Below, one piece after another: positions 37,150-46,486 of a stretch of DNA of 64,000 bases. Source of the DNA: Terrilactibacillus tamarindi (GTDB taxonomy: Bacteria > Bacillota > Bacilli > Bacillales > Sporolactobacillaceae). Location of the stretch: the NCBI RefSeq assembly GCF_009718825.1, contig NZ_WNHB01000013.1, positions 35,230 through 99,229 on the forward strand. Direction: 5' to 3'. The notes beneath the pieces were generated by a model. That model searched no databases. It saw nothing but the letters and a program-made list of their open reading frames with translations, and was not told the origin of the DNA. How positions within the stretch are numbered: the first letter of the stretch is position 1; each line of letters begins with the position of its first letter. The translations under genes and the position numbers were made by a program.

Positions 37150-37179
37150 ATATATAAAAAATTGATGGGGTGAAAGAAA

Positions 37180-38157
37180 ATGAATGAAATGATTTATGGT
37201 AATACACCATGTTTTTTAGGAGCTAAAAATGTATCTAACGGAAAAGGTATTGATCAATCCGATGTTGTTGTTTACGGTGTGCCTTGGGAAGGTGCAGTAA
37301 CTTGGGGAGATTATACGGGATGTGAGCAAGGTCCAAAGGTGATAAGGCTTTGTTCAGCACGTTATAGTGGTTATTTACCAGAGCTTGACGATATAGATGT
37401 ATTTGAACATTTAACGTTAGCAGATATAGGTGATATCGATGTTATACCTGCTGATGTTCCAAAAACAATTGAAAGGATTGATGATTTTTCAAAGAAAGTT
37501 TGGGATTCAGGGAAATTTCCAATTGCTTTAGGTGGAGATCACGGCATAACTTACCCTATAGTTAAAGGTTTAACTCGATCACTCGAAGGTAAAAAAATTG
37601 GCATTATTCACTTAGATACGCACTACGATAATATGCCATCTCATAACGGTGATGAATTTGCTCGTTGTTCACCCTTTGCTCGTATTTATGAATTAGACGG
37701 CGTCCGAAATGAAAATATTATCCATACTGGGATTCATGGGCCAAGAAATAAACCGGAAAGTGGTCGCTTTGCGAAGGCAGCTGGTGCAAAAACAATAACG
37801 AACCGAGATATACGTAGGGCAAACGATCTAGTTCAGTTAGCTGATGACATTTATAAGCAAGCAAGTGAAGGGGTAGATGCGGTATATTTAAGCATTTGCA
37901 GTGATGTTCTCGATTACGCTTTTAATCCAGGTGGACCTGTAGATGGGAATGGATTGACTTCTTATGAGTTATTAACACTTGTATATGAGTTCTGTAAAAA
38001 GGGTATCATCGGTATGGATTTTGTAGAAGTTTATCCTCAACAAGATCCTAATAAATTTTCAGCACACTTAGTTTCAACTGTAGCTTTGTATGCGATGGCA
38101 GGCGTCATACTTAATAAACAAAACCAAGTTGAACAAAATGCAGTTCATGCTAAATAA
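37180..38157 (+). CDS. Ureohydrolase family enzyme 2, altered metal motif
   Basis: A 325-aa arginase/agmatinase-fold protein. It keeps GGDHGIT (His121) and the DTHYD motif (D146, H148, D150). In the third motif the usual DxD pair reads C240-S-D242, so the first metal-bridging Asp is Cys. The following text YAFNPGGPVDGNG also departs from the usual DPAFAPGTGTPE. It may use another metal or a mononuclear site, or have changed chemistry. It is clearly divergent from enzyme 1 at 27681. Its partners are an amino acid ABC transporter and an ATC-hydrolase-like protein. GGGGTGAAAG precedes the ATG. Confidence 0.8.
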   Translation: MNEMIYGNTPCFLGAKNVSNGKGIDQSDVVVYGVPWEGAVTWGDYTGCEQGPKVIRLCSARYSGYLPELDDIDVFEHLTLADIGDIDVIPADVPKTIERIDDFSKKVWDSGKFPIALGGDHGITYPIVKGLTRSLEGKKIGIIHLDTHYDNMPSHNGDEFARCSPFARIYELDGVRNENIIHTGIHGPRNKPESGRFAKAAGAKTITNRDIRRANDLVQLADDIYKQASEGVDAVYLSICSDVLDYAFNPGGPVDGNGLTSYELLTLVYEFCKKGIIGMDFVEVYPQQDPNKFSAHLVSTVALYAMAGVILNKQNQVEQNAVHAK

Positions 38158-38200
38158 TAATAGATTGACTTTCTTACAGAATACAATGAATTACAACAAA

Positions 38201-38225
38201 AGAGTTGTCAGATAATGATAACTCT
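38201..38225 (+). terminator. Hairpin between ureohydrolase 2 and receptor gene
   Basis: AGAGTTGTCA pairs with TGATAACTCT around GATAA. It has no clean T-run, so it may attenuate, protect an mRNA end or act as an operator. Confidence 0.4.
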
Positions 38226-38303
38226 CTCTATACATTATAAAGTTTGAAAATTCAAAAATATGTTAATTCTTACCGGAATTATTGATATAGTGGAGGTTTT
38301 CTG

Positions 38304-39155
38304 ATGAAAAAAATATTTATGTCTGTTTTAGTTTTAACACTTTTACTTATTGTCTTAGTTGGTTGTGGTTCGAAAGGATCAGATAGTTCAAGTAGCTCAA
38401 AATCGGATAGCACATTAGAAAATGCTAAGAAAAAAGGTGTTCTTGTGATTGGTTCATCTAATGATGCTCCATTCGCTTTTATTGATCAAAAAACAAAGAA
38501 GTTTTCAGGAATTGATGCTGAGATTATAAAAGAAGCTGCCCGTCGATTAGGCATACCAAAAGTAGAAATGAAAGAAATAAAATTCGAAAATTTATTGCTG
38601 GAACTGAATCAAAAGAATATTGATATGGTAACAGACGGCATGTATGTCACACCTGAACGTGAAAAAATAGCTAAGTTTACAAATACTTGGTACAAAGAAG
38701 GTGAAGCGCTTGTTGTTGGAAAGAATTCAACGATCAAAGGCATTGCTGATTTAAAAGATAAAATAGTGGGTGCACAAAAAGGATCAGTATTCTTAAATTT
38801 GGCCAATAAATTGCAAAAAGAAGGAAAAATTAAACGAGTTGTAGTTTTTGGCTCGCAATCTGAGCTCTTCTTAGCAGTTAAAACAAACAAGATTCAGGCA
38901 AGTATTGTTGATGGATTCGTAGCAGCTTACAGTCTTCAAAATGATAATTCTTTAAACTTAAAACTCGTATCACCATATAAACCACAAAATACGGGGATTA
39001 TTGCTGCAGCCGTTCGAAAAAATGATACAGAACTCTATAATGCGATAAACAAACAAATTGATGAATTAAAAGAAAATGGTTTTATCCTAAAAGTCTTTAA
39101 AAAATATGGTGTGACAAAGGATTACTTTGTTCCAGTTTCTGAAGAAAAACATTAA
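38304..39155 (+). CDS. Polar amino acid ABC transporter receptor lipoprotein
   Basis: A 283-aa family-3 solute-binding protein. The lipoprotein signal MKKIFMSVLVLTLLLIVLVG is followed by the lipobox Cys at residue 21 and a Ser-rich linker. The mature domain has VLVIGSSNDAPFAFIDQ, FSGIDAEIIKEAARRLG and DMVTDGMYVTPEREK, all typical of amino acid receptors. It feeds the permease and ATPase that follow. The substrate may be the guanidino amino acid handled by ureohydrolase 2. Confidence 0.87.
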   Translation: MKKIFMSVLVLTLLLIVLVGCGSKGSDSSSSSKSDSTLENAKKKGVLVIGSSNDAPFAFIDQKTKKFSGIDAEIIKEAARRLGIPKVEMKEIKFENLLLELNQKNIDMVTDGMYVTPEREKIAKFTNTWYKEGEALVVGKNSTIKGIADLKDKIVGAQKGSVFLNLANKLQKEGKIKRVVVFGSQSELFLAVKTNKIQASIVDGFVAAYSLQNDNSLNLKLVSPYKPQNTGIIAAAVRKNDTELYNAINKQIDELKENGFILKVFKKYGVTKDYFVPVSEEKH

Positions 39156-39179
39156 TTTTTATAATAAAGAGGTGTATAT

Positions 39180-39887
39180 ATGGATGTACTCAATAATTTA
39201 GATTTTGCGACGGCTTTCCGTGCGCTTCTCCCTGATCTTCTGGGAGGGCTATGGATATCAGTAGAAGCTACGGTTGCCGGATTTATACTTGCCGTTGTCA
39301 TTGGAGTACTGATTGCTTTAGGACGACTATCTAAGTCAAAACTACTAAATGGAATTCTGGTAGTATTTTTGGAAATCGTTCGAGGAACCCCTTTACTTGT
39401 CCAGCTTGTTTATATGTATTATGTTGTACCTTTATTGATTATGCTTGTTGTACAATTTTGGCAACCAAGTTTTCAGTTTACCTTCAGTCCTTTTCTCGCA
39501 GGAATGCTTGGATTAGGAATAAATTACGGCTGCTATCTATCGGAGGTCGTTCGCTCAGCTATTTTATCAATTGATAAAGGACAAACCGAAGCGGCATTAG
39601 CTTTAGGATATACAAATCGGCAGTCCATGTGGTCTATTGTCATGCCACAAGCAATACGGAATTCTGTACCTGTGTTCGGTAATTACCTTGTTATGATGAT
39701 TAAGGACACGTCCCTCCTTGCTTTTATCACTGTTAGTGAGTTATTACTGCGTACACAAACTTATGCATCGCAAACATTTTTGACGATTGAATCTTATACA
39801 ATATTGGCACTTGCTTATTTAGTTATTAGTCTACCATTAGCACAGATTATGCGCTTATTAGAAAAGAGGTTGTTAAAACATGGTTAA
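39180..39887 (+). CDS. Polar amino acid ABC transporter permease
   Basis: A 235-aa HisM/GlnP-type permease with about five helices. It has [20 protein letters not shown] at the start and the coupling loop [39 protein letters not shown] is the family signature. AGAGGTG precedes ATG 39180. It overlaps the ATPase gene by 8 bp. Confidence 0.88.
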   Translation: MDVLNNLDFATAFRALLPDLLGGLWISVEATVAGFILAVVIGVLIALGRLSKSKLLNGILVVFLEIVRGTPLLVQLVYMYYVVPLLIMLVVQFWQPSFQFTFSPFLAGMLGLGINYGCYLSEVVRSAILSIDKGQTEAALALGYTNRQSMWSIVMPQAIRNSVPVFGNYLVMMIKDTSLLAFITVSELLLRTQTYASQTFLTIESYTILALAYLVISLPLAQIMRLLEKRLLKHG

Positions 39888-40653
39888 CGCGATGATAGAA
39901 GTGAAGCAGTTGCATAAATCATTTGGTTCAAATGAAATTTTAAAAGGAATTGATTTTGAGGTCAAAAAAGGTGAAAAAATAGTCATAATTGGACCATCAG
40001 GATCAGGGAAGTCAACACTATTAAGATGTTTAAATTATTTAGAGAGACCGACTTCCGGAAGTGTGAAAGTTGAAGGTCAATATTTTGTAGAACCTCAAAA
40101 TAAATTTAGTGAAAAGCATGTTGCCTCTCTAAGAACTGAAATTGGCATGGTTTTTCAACGGTTTAATCTTTTTCCAACCATGACAGCTCTTGAAAATGTC
40201 ATAGCTGCACAAGTGAAAATACGAAAAAGATCAAAGGAAGAGGCCCGAAAAACGGCTGAGCACTATTTAAATAAAGTCGGACTAGCTGAAAGAATGGATC
40301 ATTATCCGAGCCAACTTTCTGGTGGGCAGCAACAACGTGTCGCTATTGCAAGGGCACTCGCTATGGAGCCAAAGGTCATGCTTTTTGATGAAGCGACTTC
40401 GGCACTTGATCCTGAATTAGTAGGAGAGGTTCTAAAAGTAATACGTGAATTGGCTGATGAAGGAATGACGATGGTCCTTGTCACGCATGAAATGAAGTTT
40501 GCAGAAGAAGTGGGAGATCGTATTATTTTTATGGATAATGGTTTTATCGTTGAAGAAGGGCATCCGAAGGAATTCTTTCGTAATCCTAAGAATGAGCGGA
40601 CAAAAGCTTTTATTAGTCAGGTGGAGCATCCAGAGAATATGGTAGCGCATTAA
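39880..40653 (+). CDS. Polar amino acid ABC transporter ATPase
   Basis: A 257-aa GlnQ/HisP-type ATPase: Walker [10 protein letters not shown] near residue 40, Q-loop [11 protein letters not shown], signature [15 protein letters not shown], Walker [15 protein letters not shown] and switch His VTHEM. It completes the transporter with the two preceding genes. It overlaps the permease stop, so the two are translationally coupled. Confidence 0.9.
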   Translation: MVNAMIEVKQLHKSFGSNEILKGIDFEVKKGEKIVIIGPSGSGKSTLLRCLNYLERPTSGSVKVEGQYFVEPQNKFSEKHVASLRTEIGMVFQRFNLFPTMTALENVIAAQVKIRKRSKEEARKTAEHYLNKVGLAERMDHYPSQLSGGQQQRVAIARALAMEPKVMLFDEATSALDPELVGEVLKVIRELADEGMTMVLVTHEMKFAEEVGDRIIFMDNGFIVEEGHPKEFFRNPKNERTKAFISQVEHPENMVAH

Positions 40654-40730
40654 TCTAGAGTACCTGATTTTGTATGATTGGAAAAGAAACGCCAATATGT
40701 GTCTTAATCTTTAGATAAAGGATGGATTAA

Positions 40731-41456
40731 ATGAGTGATGAAGCAATAAAACCCATTTTAATTAATGAAATTTTGGTTCGTCTCTTTAACCATGTTTACA
40801 GAGTAATAGATCAAAATGCAGGTGAAAAAGGTATCGAATGTGTTAAAAGAGGTATTGCATTAATTGGAGACAATAGAGTCTCGCAAATAAGAAATGCAAT
40901 ACGTGATATAGAAAATTCAGATCTATTGATGGGAATCATTGAAGAGCAATATGCTTTTACACAAGAAAAAATAGATACAAAAAAACAATTAACGATATAC
41001 GGTTTAATGGCTGTGTTATTTGAATATATTTCTAAAGAAGTAGTTGACACCTTTGGTGAAAAAGGTGAAGATCTTATGAGAGAAGGCGTGACACATTTTG
41101 GATTGGAACGTGGACAAGATATTGCAAGAAGGGCAGAATTAAGGGGTCAAGTGAATAATACGCAAAATTATCTTCATAATTACGATATGGGTAGAAGCGA
41201 CCTTTTTGAATATGATACGATTTATAGAGAGAATGAAATAGAGCAGACCTTTCATCGTTGTCCTTTTGGAGAACAATGGAAAAATGATGACATGGGAGAG
41301 TATGGCATATTATATTGCCAAGTTATAGATCCATCTATTGCAAAAGGGTATCATTCCTCTTTTCAAGTTATCCACGATCAATATATTATTAATGAAGGAA
41401 TTTGTCATTTTAAATTCCAACTTTTAGATAACCCACAAACTGAAAACAAACATTAA
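40731..41456 (+). CDS. ATC-hydrolase-like protein with internal duplication
   Basis: A 241-aa protein resembling the L-2-amino-thiazoline-4-carboxylic acid hydrolase family (FGLERGQDIARRAELRGQ, then a C-terminal part with HRCPFGEQW and YCQVIDPSIAKGY). The N-terminal part is duplicated: LFNHVYRVIDQNAGEKG...RVSQIRNA at about 10-60 parallels LFEYISKEVVDTFGEKG...RGQDIARRA at about 90-140. The family opens thiazoline rings or has unknown substrates. As the last gene of the ureohydrolase 2 unit it may process a cyclic intermediate. AAAGGATGG lies upstream of ATG 40731. Confidence 0.72.
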   Translation: MSDEAIKPILINEILVRLFNHVYRVIDQNAGEKGIECVKRGIALIGDNRVSQIRNAIRDIENSDLLMGIIEEQYAFTQEKIDTKKQLTIYGLMAVLFEYISKEVVDTFGEKGEDLMREGVTHFGLERGQDIARRAELRGQVNNTQNYLHNYDMGRSDLFEYDTIYRENEIEQTFHRCPFGEQWKNDDMGEYGILYCQVIDPSIAKGYHSSFQVIHDQYIINEGICHFKFQLLDNPQTENKH

Positions 41457-41579
41457 GTGAACCAATTGAAATTCAGTGGATTGTTCCTTATACTCCAAAA
41501 AAATTCAAACTCCAGTCATACATCAAATCTATCTAATTCCTGATTTAAGCTTGAATTTTTTGTTTGAAGGTTTAAATGT

Positions 41580-41706
41580 AGGTGACAGGTAACGCAAATG
41601 ACTTTAACGCCATAATAATTCACCTCATATAGACACTTTCAAAAACTAGTTTTTTTCTAATCTACTTGGCTAATTACTACTTCTATCTTTAAGCCAAGAA
41701 TCTAGA
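41580..41706 (+). repeat. REP-like dispersed repeat, diverged copy
   Basis: A copy of the 125-bp repeat (GTGACAGGTAACGCAAATGA... to AAGCCAAGAATCTAGA) with many substitutions. It lies between the ATC-hydrolase-like gene and the terminator. Confidence 0.55.
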
Positions 41707-41736
41707 GGCAACCTTTATGCTCGGCACATACAATGA

Positions 41737-41775
41737 AAAACTAGCCCAAGTTCACACCTAGGCTAGTTTTTTTGC
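41737..41775 (+). terminator. Rho-independent terminator
   Basis: AAAACTAGCC pairs with GGCTAGTTTT, followed by further Ts. It ends the 36.5-41.5 kb gene set. Confidence 0.75.
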
Positions 41776-41895
41776 CTTATCTTCATTTTTACCTTTTTTT
41801 CTGCTTTGTAGGAAACACCAAGTTATTGACAAGAGGATAGCTACCCTTTAATATAATCCGAACGTATATTCTCGCATTTATAAGAGGCTTATCAT

Positions 41896-42352
41896 GTGGC
41901 AACTATTGTTCAGGGCATAGGTTTAAAAGGGCTAGAATAAGGTCAAGGTCGAGGTACAAGTGATGCCGGGTAAAGAAAGTGTCTGTATTGTATGTTTGCC
42001 AGATGCGCGTGTGAAAGAGTCGAAGGAAAGAGTGGTTGGTGCACTCTATTCGCTAGAATGTGAGTTTCCAGATAAGAAAGAGATGAATCTTTCCCCCGCG
42101 GAACATAGGAGAAATAGCCAGGTGTTTGATTTGACTATAGCCGTTGGGATGGTGAAAGATGTTAATCATTTTCAAGATAAAATACCTGATGATGCTGCGT
42201 TCTTAGGTGCTTGTCACACGATGGAACCATTAAACCGATGGAAGGGACTTCCCGTCATTTTTGCCGCAAAGAAAAAACGACTCTATCTCCCTATTATTCC
42301 AGACTTGCCTTTGACAGGGTGGGCATTAATCTCTATTTTGTCCATTGATTAG
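41896..42352 (+). pseudogene. YifB/ComM-type Mg-chelatase-like N-terminal fragment
   Basis: The 5' part reads VATIVQGIGLKGLE. After a frameshift near 41935 it goes on with VKVEVQVMPGKESVCIVCLP, DARVKESKERVVGALYSLEC and DKIPDDAAFLGACHTMEP, which matches the N-terminal S5-fold domain of YifB/ComM proteins (GLPDASVKESKERVxAAL; NLSPAE). The AAA+ ATPase and C-terminal domains are absent and further small indels are visible near the end (LYLPIIPDLPL). It is a pseudogene fragment, not a functional helicase. Confidence 0.7.
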
Positions 42353-42486
42353 AGGAGCTGCTGTAAACACTTTTTGGACAACTAACTCTCCATACCTCTA
42401 CAAACACCTCAGGGGGGGCAACTTTAAAGTTAACGATTAAAGAGGGAATAAAACGAATGACAAACAAATAACAAGGTAGGTAAAGT

Positions 42487-42840
42487 ATGGGTAGAAAAAA
42501 GCGCATTTAGCTGCCAAACTATTTTTACCATGTTGTCTGCCGTGGAAATCGTAAGGATCCTCTATTCAATAACGCTTCCGATTTTCTGACCTTCATGAAT
42601 ATTCTTATGAAAGTTTATGAAAAACCTTTTTTTGATTTGATCTCCTACTGCTTGATGACAAATCACTTTTACTTGCAATTAAGATCTCTAGAATACCTAT
42701 TTCAAAAATCATGTCCCTCATTAATAAGTGCAATGTAAATTATTACAATACATGTTACCACCTAACAGGCCATGCATTCCAATATCGTGTCAGGCACCGC
42801 AAAAAGACACTTTGTTCAATAAGTACACCTTGCACAGACA
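42487..42840 (+). pseudogene. REP-associated tyrosine transposase (RAYT) remnant
   Basis: It starts MGRKKRI, hits TAG, then continues LPNYFYHVVCRGNRKDPLFN, a Y1_Tnp start, through SYCLMTNHFYLQL (the HUH-type His motif appears as NHFYL). A frameshift near 42705 moves to the frame MSLINKCNVNYYNTCYHLTG. It ends in the GTGTCAGGCACCGCAAAAAG repeat. One stop plus one frameshift make it inactive. It is the likely relative of the dispersed REP-like repeats in this window. Confidence 0.7.
42786..42812 (+). repeat. REP-like repeat core at RAYT remnant
   Basis: The core GTGTCAGGCACCGCAAAAAG followed by ACAC. It is the same core as at 5270 and 60316. Confidence 0.55.
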
Positions 42841-42954
42841 TTGGTATGGTAATTAGTCTTTTGTTAAGCTTAAGTTTTGATATCCTTCTTAATTCTCCTT
42901 ACACCTAATCGTTTACCAAAAAATAGTTGTTAAAATGTGATAATTCAAAAAATA

Positions 42955-42971
42955 TGTTAGAAAACCTTACA
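42955..42971. promoter_or_regulatory. TnrA/GlnR box candidate, guanidine permease leader
   Basis: TGTTAGAAAACCTTACA matches the TnrA/GlnR consensus TGTNANAWWWTNTNACA with one mismatch. It is 6 bp upstream of the -35 box and centred about 51 bp before the expected transcript start, the usual position for activation by TnrA. The second leader has an equivalent palindrome at the same distance. Confidence 0.65.
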
Positions 42972-42977
42972 AACTTG

Positions 42978-43007
42978 TTGCCGAGTCTTTTGTATTCACA
43001 CTATACT
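42978..43007 (+). promoter_or_regulatory. SigA-type promoter of riboswitch leader 1
   Basis: TTGCCG, an 18-nt spacer and TATACT. It has a weak -35 and good -10, as expected for an activator-dependent promoter. Its layout matches leader 2 (46510-46539). Confidence 0.6.
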
Positions 43008-43038
43008 TAGTTACAAGAAGAAGGACAACAACATATAG

Positions 43039-43060
43039 GTTTTCACAATTTGTTGAAAAC
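43039..43060 (+). promoter_or_regulatory. Conserved leader hairpin 1
   Basis: GTTTTCA and TGAAAAC pair around CAATTTGT between the promoter and the aptamer. The same hairpin occurs in leader 2 (46570-46591), although the flanking DNA differs, so it is probably functional. Confidence 0.5.
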
Positions 43061-43065
43061 AACAA

Positions 43066-43191
43066 TGCTGTCTAGGGTTCCGTTTAATAGCTTATATTAA
43101 AGCCAGGTCCGAGAGAGAGCGTACGGAAATTTCGTATACACGGAAGGACAAAAGCCTGGGAGAATGTAAACCATTCTCCCGGGCTTTTTTT
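43066..43191 (+). promoter_or_regulatory. Guanidine-I (ykkC) riboswitch and terminator 1
   Basis: Aptamer landmarks are in order: TCTAGGGTTCCG, then AGGTCCGAGAGAG, then ACACGGAAGGACAAAAGCCT and GGGAGA, the ykkC class consensus. The overlapping terminator pairs GCCTGGGAGAATG with CATTCTCCCGGGC and is followed by TTTTTTT. Guanidine binding should stop terminator formation and turn on the APC permease gene at 45097. A group II intron is inserted right after the T-run. ykkC subclasses for ppGpp or PRPP exist, but the downstream genes fit guanidine. Confidence 0.85.
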
Positions 43192-43192
43192 A

Positions 43193-45062
43193 GTGCGCCC
43201 GGCATGGGCGATAACTTGGTGGTGAAAGTCCACTACAGGCTTGGCAGTAGGAACTGTTAGCCAATGGCAAGGGTGTCCTCCGTGAGAAGGAATCTGAAGG
43301 AAGCCGGAGGCAAATTCTCGAACTGACGAACAGAAACTATATACAAGGCTGAATTGGGACGGACGAGTCTGCTAAACATGATAAAGTCCAATACTGCCCG
43401 AATCCCATACAGTAAATATAGCAGTTACATGAGAAGAAGGTTATCGCTCTTACCCGGGGAGGTCTCATGGACGAGCAATTTACGCTTGGTTGAAACAAGA
43501 TTTATCGTGAGAAGTCAGCAGAAGTCATAGTAGTTTCCGCTGGAAATGAAGGACTGAACAATCTTAAATCTTGGAAAACAAGGAGGTGTAGGCATCACCG
43601 CCTAAGCGCAGAAAACATCGCGGTACATACCAAAAGATGACTACCTATGAAGAAATAGGTTGGAAACCGAAAGGTACATAGGAGTGCGTAGGGATGCCAA
43701 CATGGATATGAAAGAACAAGATGGTATCAATCAAATCAATAAAGTTATCGCAAACGAGAATCTTTGGAAAGCATATGAAAAAGTGAAAAGTAACAAAGGA
43801 GCTCCCGGAGTTGATGGGATTACTGTATACCAATTGAAAACACATATGGAGAAATTATTCCAACCACTTAAACAGAAACTTTTGGACGGGACTTATCAGC
43901 CTCAACCTGTTAAAAGAGTTGCCATTCCAAAACCAGACGGTTCCAAAAGATATCTAGGAATACCATGCGTGTTGGATAGAGTAGTACAACAAGCTATCCT
44001 CCAAGTAATTGAACCAATCATAGACCAACACTTTTCTGAAAATAGCTTTGGTTTCCGTAAAGGGAAAAATGCCCATCAAGCAATTAAACTTGCAGAGCAG
44101 TATTATCAAGAAGGATACCGGGTAGTGGTGGACTGTGACTTGAAAAGTTATTTTGATACAATCCACCACCAAAGAGTTAGAGCATATTTGGAAGAGTTTA
44201 TCTCGGATAAAATTGTCCTTAAACTTATCTGGAAATTTCTTCGTTCAGGCATTCTTGACAAAGATATTTATATTGAAACCACAGAGGGAGCACCGCAAGG
44301 TGGTCCATTATCCCCCATTTTAGCAAATGTCTATTTGAACAAATTGGACAGAGAGCTAGAAAAGAGAGGACATCGTTTTATTAGATATGCGGATGATTTC
44401 GTCATCTATGTCAAAAGCAAACGTGCGGGAGAAAGGGTAATGGATAGCATCACAAGCTACATCGAGAATGACCTCGGGTTAATTATTAACCAAAGGAAAA
44501 GTAAAGTCTGTGGGGCAACCTCTGCTACATTCCTTGGATTCAATTTACAAAACCTCATGGGAAAGTCGGATGCCGACCTAGTAAGTCGGCAAAACAACGC
44601 TTTAAGGATAAATTGAGAAAGTTGACCAGTAGGAAGCAACCTGGAACTTTTGAAGAAATTATCAAGAAAATAAACCAAGTAACCACTGGATGGGTTAACT
44701 ACTATGGAATATCACGAATGAAAAGGTTCATTACAGACACCCAGGGATGGTTAAATCGCCGACTTAGACAGCTTATCTGGAAGAGATGGAAAAAGCCAAA
44801 GACCAAATATAGGATGCTTCGCAAATATGGAATCAACCATGATGAAGCCATGAAATTAGCAAATTCCCGGAAGGGATATTGGCGGATATCTAAAAGTGAA
44901 ATCCTACATCAAGCGATAACAATAGGAAAACTCATAAAGTGGGGATTGAAAAACATCTCCCAACTTTATGAGTTAAGATACTTAAAAGATTGAACCGCCG
45001 TATACGGAACCGTACGTATGGTGGTGTGAGAGGTCGGGGATTAAACTCCCCTCCTACTCAAT
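43193..45062 (+). mobile_element. Group II intron (group IIC-type insertion)
   Basis: The 5' end GTGCGCCCGGCATGGGCG is the usual boundary of bacterial group II introns. The 3' end has a domain V-like hairpin (GAACCGCCGTATACGGAACC... TATGGTGGTGTGAG) and closes with CCTCCTACTCAAT near 45062. It carries a broken reverse transcriptase/maturase gene. The insertion point is directly after the terminator of the guanidine riboswitch, as group IIC introns prefer. It has to be spliced or transcribed through for the permease to be expressed. Confidence 0.85.
43702..44993 (+). pseudogene. ltrA: Group II intron reverse transcriptase/maturase, frameshifted
   Basis: The N-terminal and RT domains are intact to about 44558 (GAPGVDGITVYQLK, VAIPKPDGSKRYLGIPCVLD, GAPQGGPLSPILANVYLNKL, RYADDFVIY with the YADD catalytic pair). 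Near 44560-44564 one A appears lost from GGGAAAGTC: the adjacent frame continues VGCRPSKSAKQRFKDKLRKL and then TFEEIIKKINQVTTGWVNYY and WRISKSEILHQA, which is the maturase X/thumb domain. The split leaves a truncated RT that stops at 44616. Splicing would then need a maturase in trans, or the intron is stuck. ATG 43702 is the family-typical start. Confidence 0.82.
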
Positions 45063-45096
45063 TTTTCAAAAAAACAGGGAGAAAGAAGGTCTAAAA

Positions 45097-46464
45097 ATGA
45101 ATCAACAAACAAAATTAGTAAAGTCCTTGAAAGTTCATCACCTCGTTTTTTTCGGCTTAGCATGGATGACACCGATGATTTATTTTACTGTATTTGGTGT
45201 TGCATACGAAGCGGCAGATGGCATGATGGTAGCTGCTTATTTGGTCGCATTTCTAGCAATATTCTTTACAGCATATAGCTATAGCAGGATGGTAAAGGCT
45301 TATCCAATCTCTGGTTCTGCTTACACGTATACAAAAAAGTCAATTCATCCGCTATTTGGTTTTTTTGTTGGATGGGCGCTTTTGCTTGATTATATTTTTT
45401 CTCCCATTATTGCGATTTTAACGTTTGGTATTTTTATGAATACTGAATTCCCTTCTATACCCATTTACATGTGGATTATCGTAATGAATGTTGTTTTAGC
45501 GATTGTGAACATTGTTGGAACTAAATCAGTCGCTAGAGTCAGTTTTATCTCCGTTATGATTCAAATCTTGTTTATTGCTCTTTTCTGCTTATTTATTGTA
45601 AAAAATATGGTGGTCGGCCAAACAGGTCTTTCTCACTTTTTTGCTCTTGGCAATCTCATTCATCATGATGCACCTATCACAACGATCTTCTCTGGGGCAG
45701 CTATTATTTGTTTTTGCTTTTTAGGATTTGATGCTGTCACAACCATGGCGGAAGAAACCATCCACCCTGAAAAAACAATTCCAAAAGCCATCTTTTTAAT
45801 TGTTATGATTGCTGCAGCCATGTATATTGCTACCTCGTATTTTACTCAAATCGCCTATCCAAACTTTTCATTCACCAACCCAGATAATGCGGCATATCAT
45901 TTGGTTCAGCTAGTTGGCGGTTCTCTATTAAATACCATTTTCATGACTGTATTAGTCATTGCTACGTTTACGCAAGGCGTGTCCTCCGTTACGAGTATCA
46001 CTCGGTTCTTATATGCCTTAGGGAAGGAATCTATTCTTCCTAAAAATGGATTTGCGTCCATCCATCCCAAGTTTAATACACCTGTATTTAATATTATATT
46101 GGTTACCATTCTATCATTTTTAGGGGTCTTTATTGATTTAAATACGGCAGTGACCTTTGTTAGTTTTGGCTCATTAACGGCTTTTATGTTTGTAAATTTA
46201 TCTGTTATTGGTCACTTCTATATTAAAATGAAGCAAAGATCAGCGGTTCAAACTTGTCTATATTTTATTGCTCCACTGATTGGTGCAGGATTCATTGGCT
46301 GGTTACTGACTCTATTAAATAAAGTCACGCTTGGGATAGGTGTCAGCTGGCTTGCTTGTGGATTTATCTATCTATTTATAAAAACGAAATGGTCTAAAAG
46401 ACAGATCGACTCAACTAAAGACGAAACGGAATTAGATTTACTACCTAAAGAAAAGATTCAATAA
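45097..46464 (+). CDS. APC-family permease under guanidine riboswitch
   Basis: A 455-aa amino acid/polyamine/organocation permease with 12 helices. It opens HHLVFFGLAWMTPMIYFTVF, has the loop YPISGSAYTYTKKSIHPLFG and a later LGFDAVTTMAEETIHPEKT, all typical of APC transporters. Since its mRNA leader is a guanidine-I riboswitch and the next genes degrade guanidine, it is probably the guanidine importer (inference). It has only modest similarity to the permease at 29569. AGAAGG precedes the ATG. The group II intron separates it from its riboswitch. Confidence 0.83.
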   Translation: MNQQTKLVKSLKVHHLVFFGLAWMTPMIYFTVFGVAYEAADGMMVAAYLVAFLAIFFTAYSYSRMVKAYPISGSAYTYTKKSIHPLFGFFVGWALLLDYIFSPIIAILTFGIFMNTEFPSIPIYMWIIVMNVVLAIVNIVGTKSVARVSFISVMIQILFIALFCLFIVKNMVVGQTGLSHFFALGNLIHHDAPITTIFSGAAIICFCFLGFDAVTTMAEETIHPEKTIPKAIFLIVMIAAAMYIATSYFTQIAYPNFSFTNPDNAAYHLVQLVGGSLLNTIFMTVLVIATFTQGVSSVTSITRFLYALGKESILPKNGFASIHPKFNTPVFNIILVTILSFLGVFIDLNTAVTFVSFGSLTAFMFVNLSVIGHFYIKMKQRSAVQTCLYFIAPLIGAGFIGWLLTLLNKVTLGIGVSWLACGFIYLFIKTKWSKRQIDSTKDETELDLLPKEKIQ

Positions 46465-46486
46465 TTAGATTAATCTAAAAAAACTA

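Noticed and set aside
42955..43190. ppGpp or PRPP subclass of ykkC
   Set aside because: The downstream genes are a permease and guanidine degradation enzymes, and the leader lacks any amino acid or purine biosynthesis context; guanidine-I fits best.
43702..44993. Programmed frameshift in the group II RT
   Set aside because: Group II RTs are normally single-frame and no slippery heptamer with a structure was seen; a one-base deletion is simpler.
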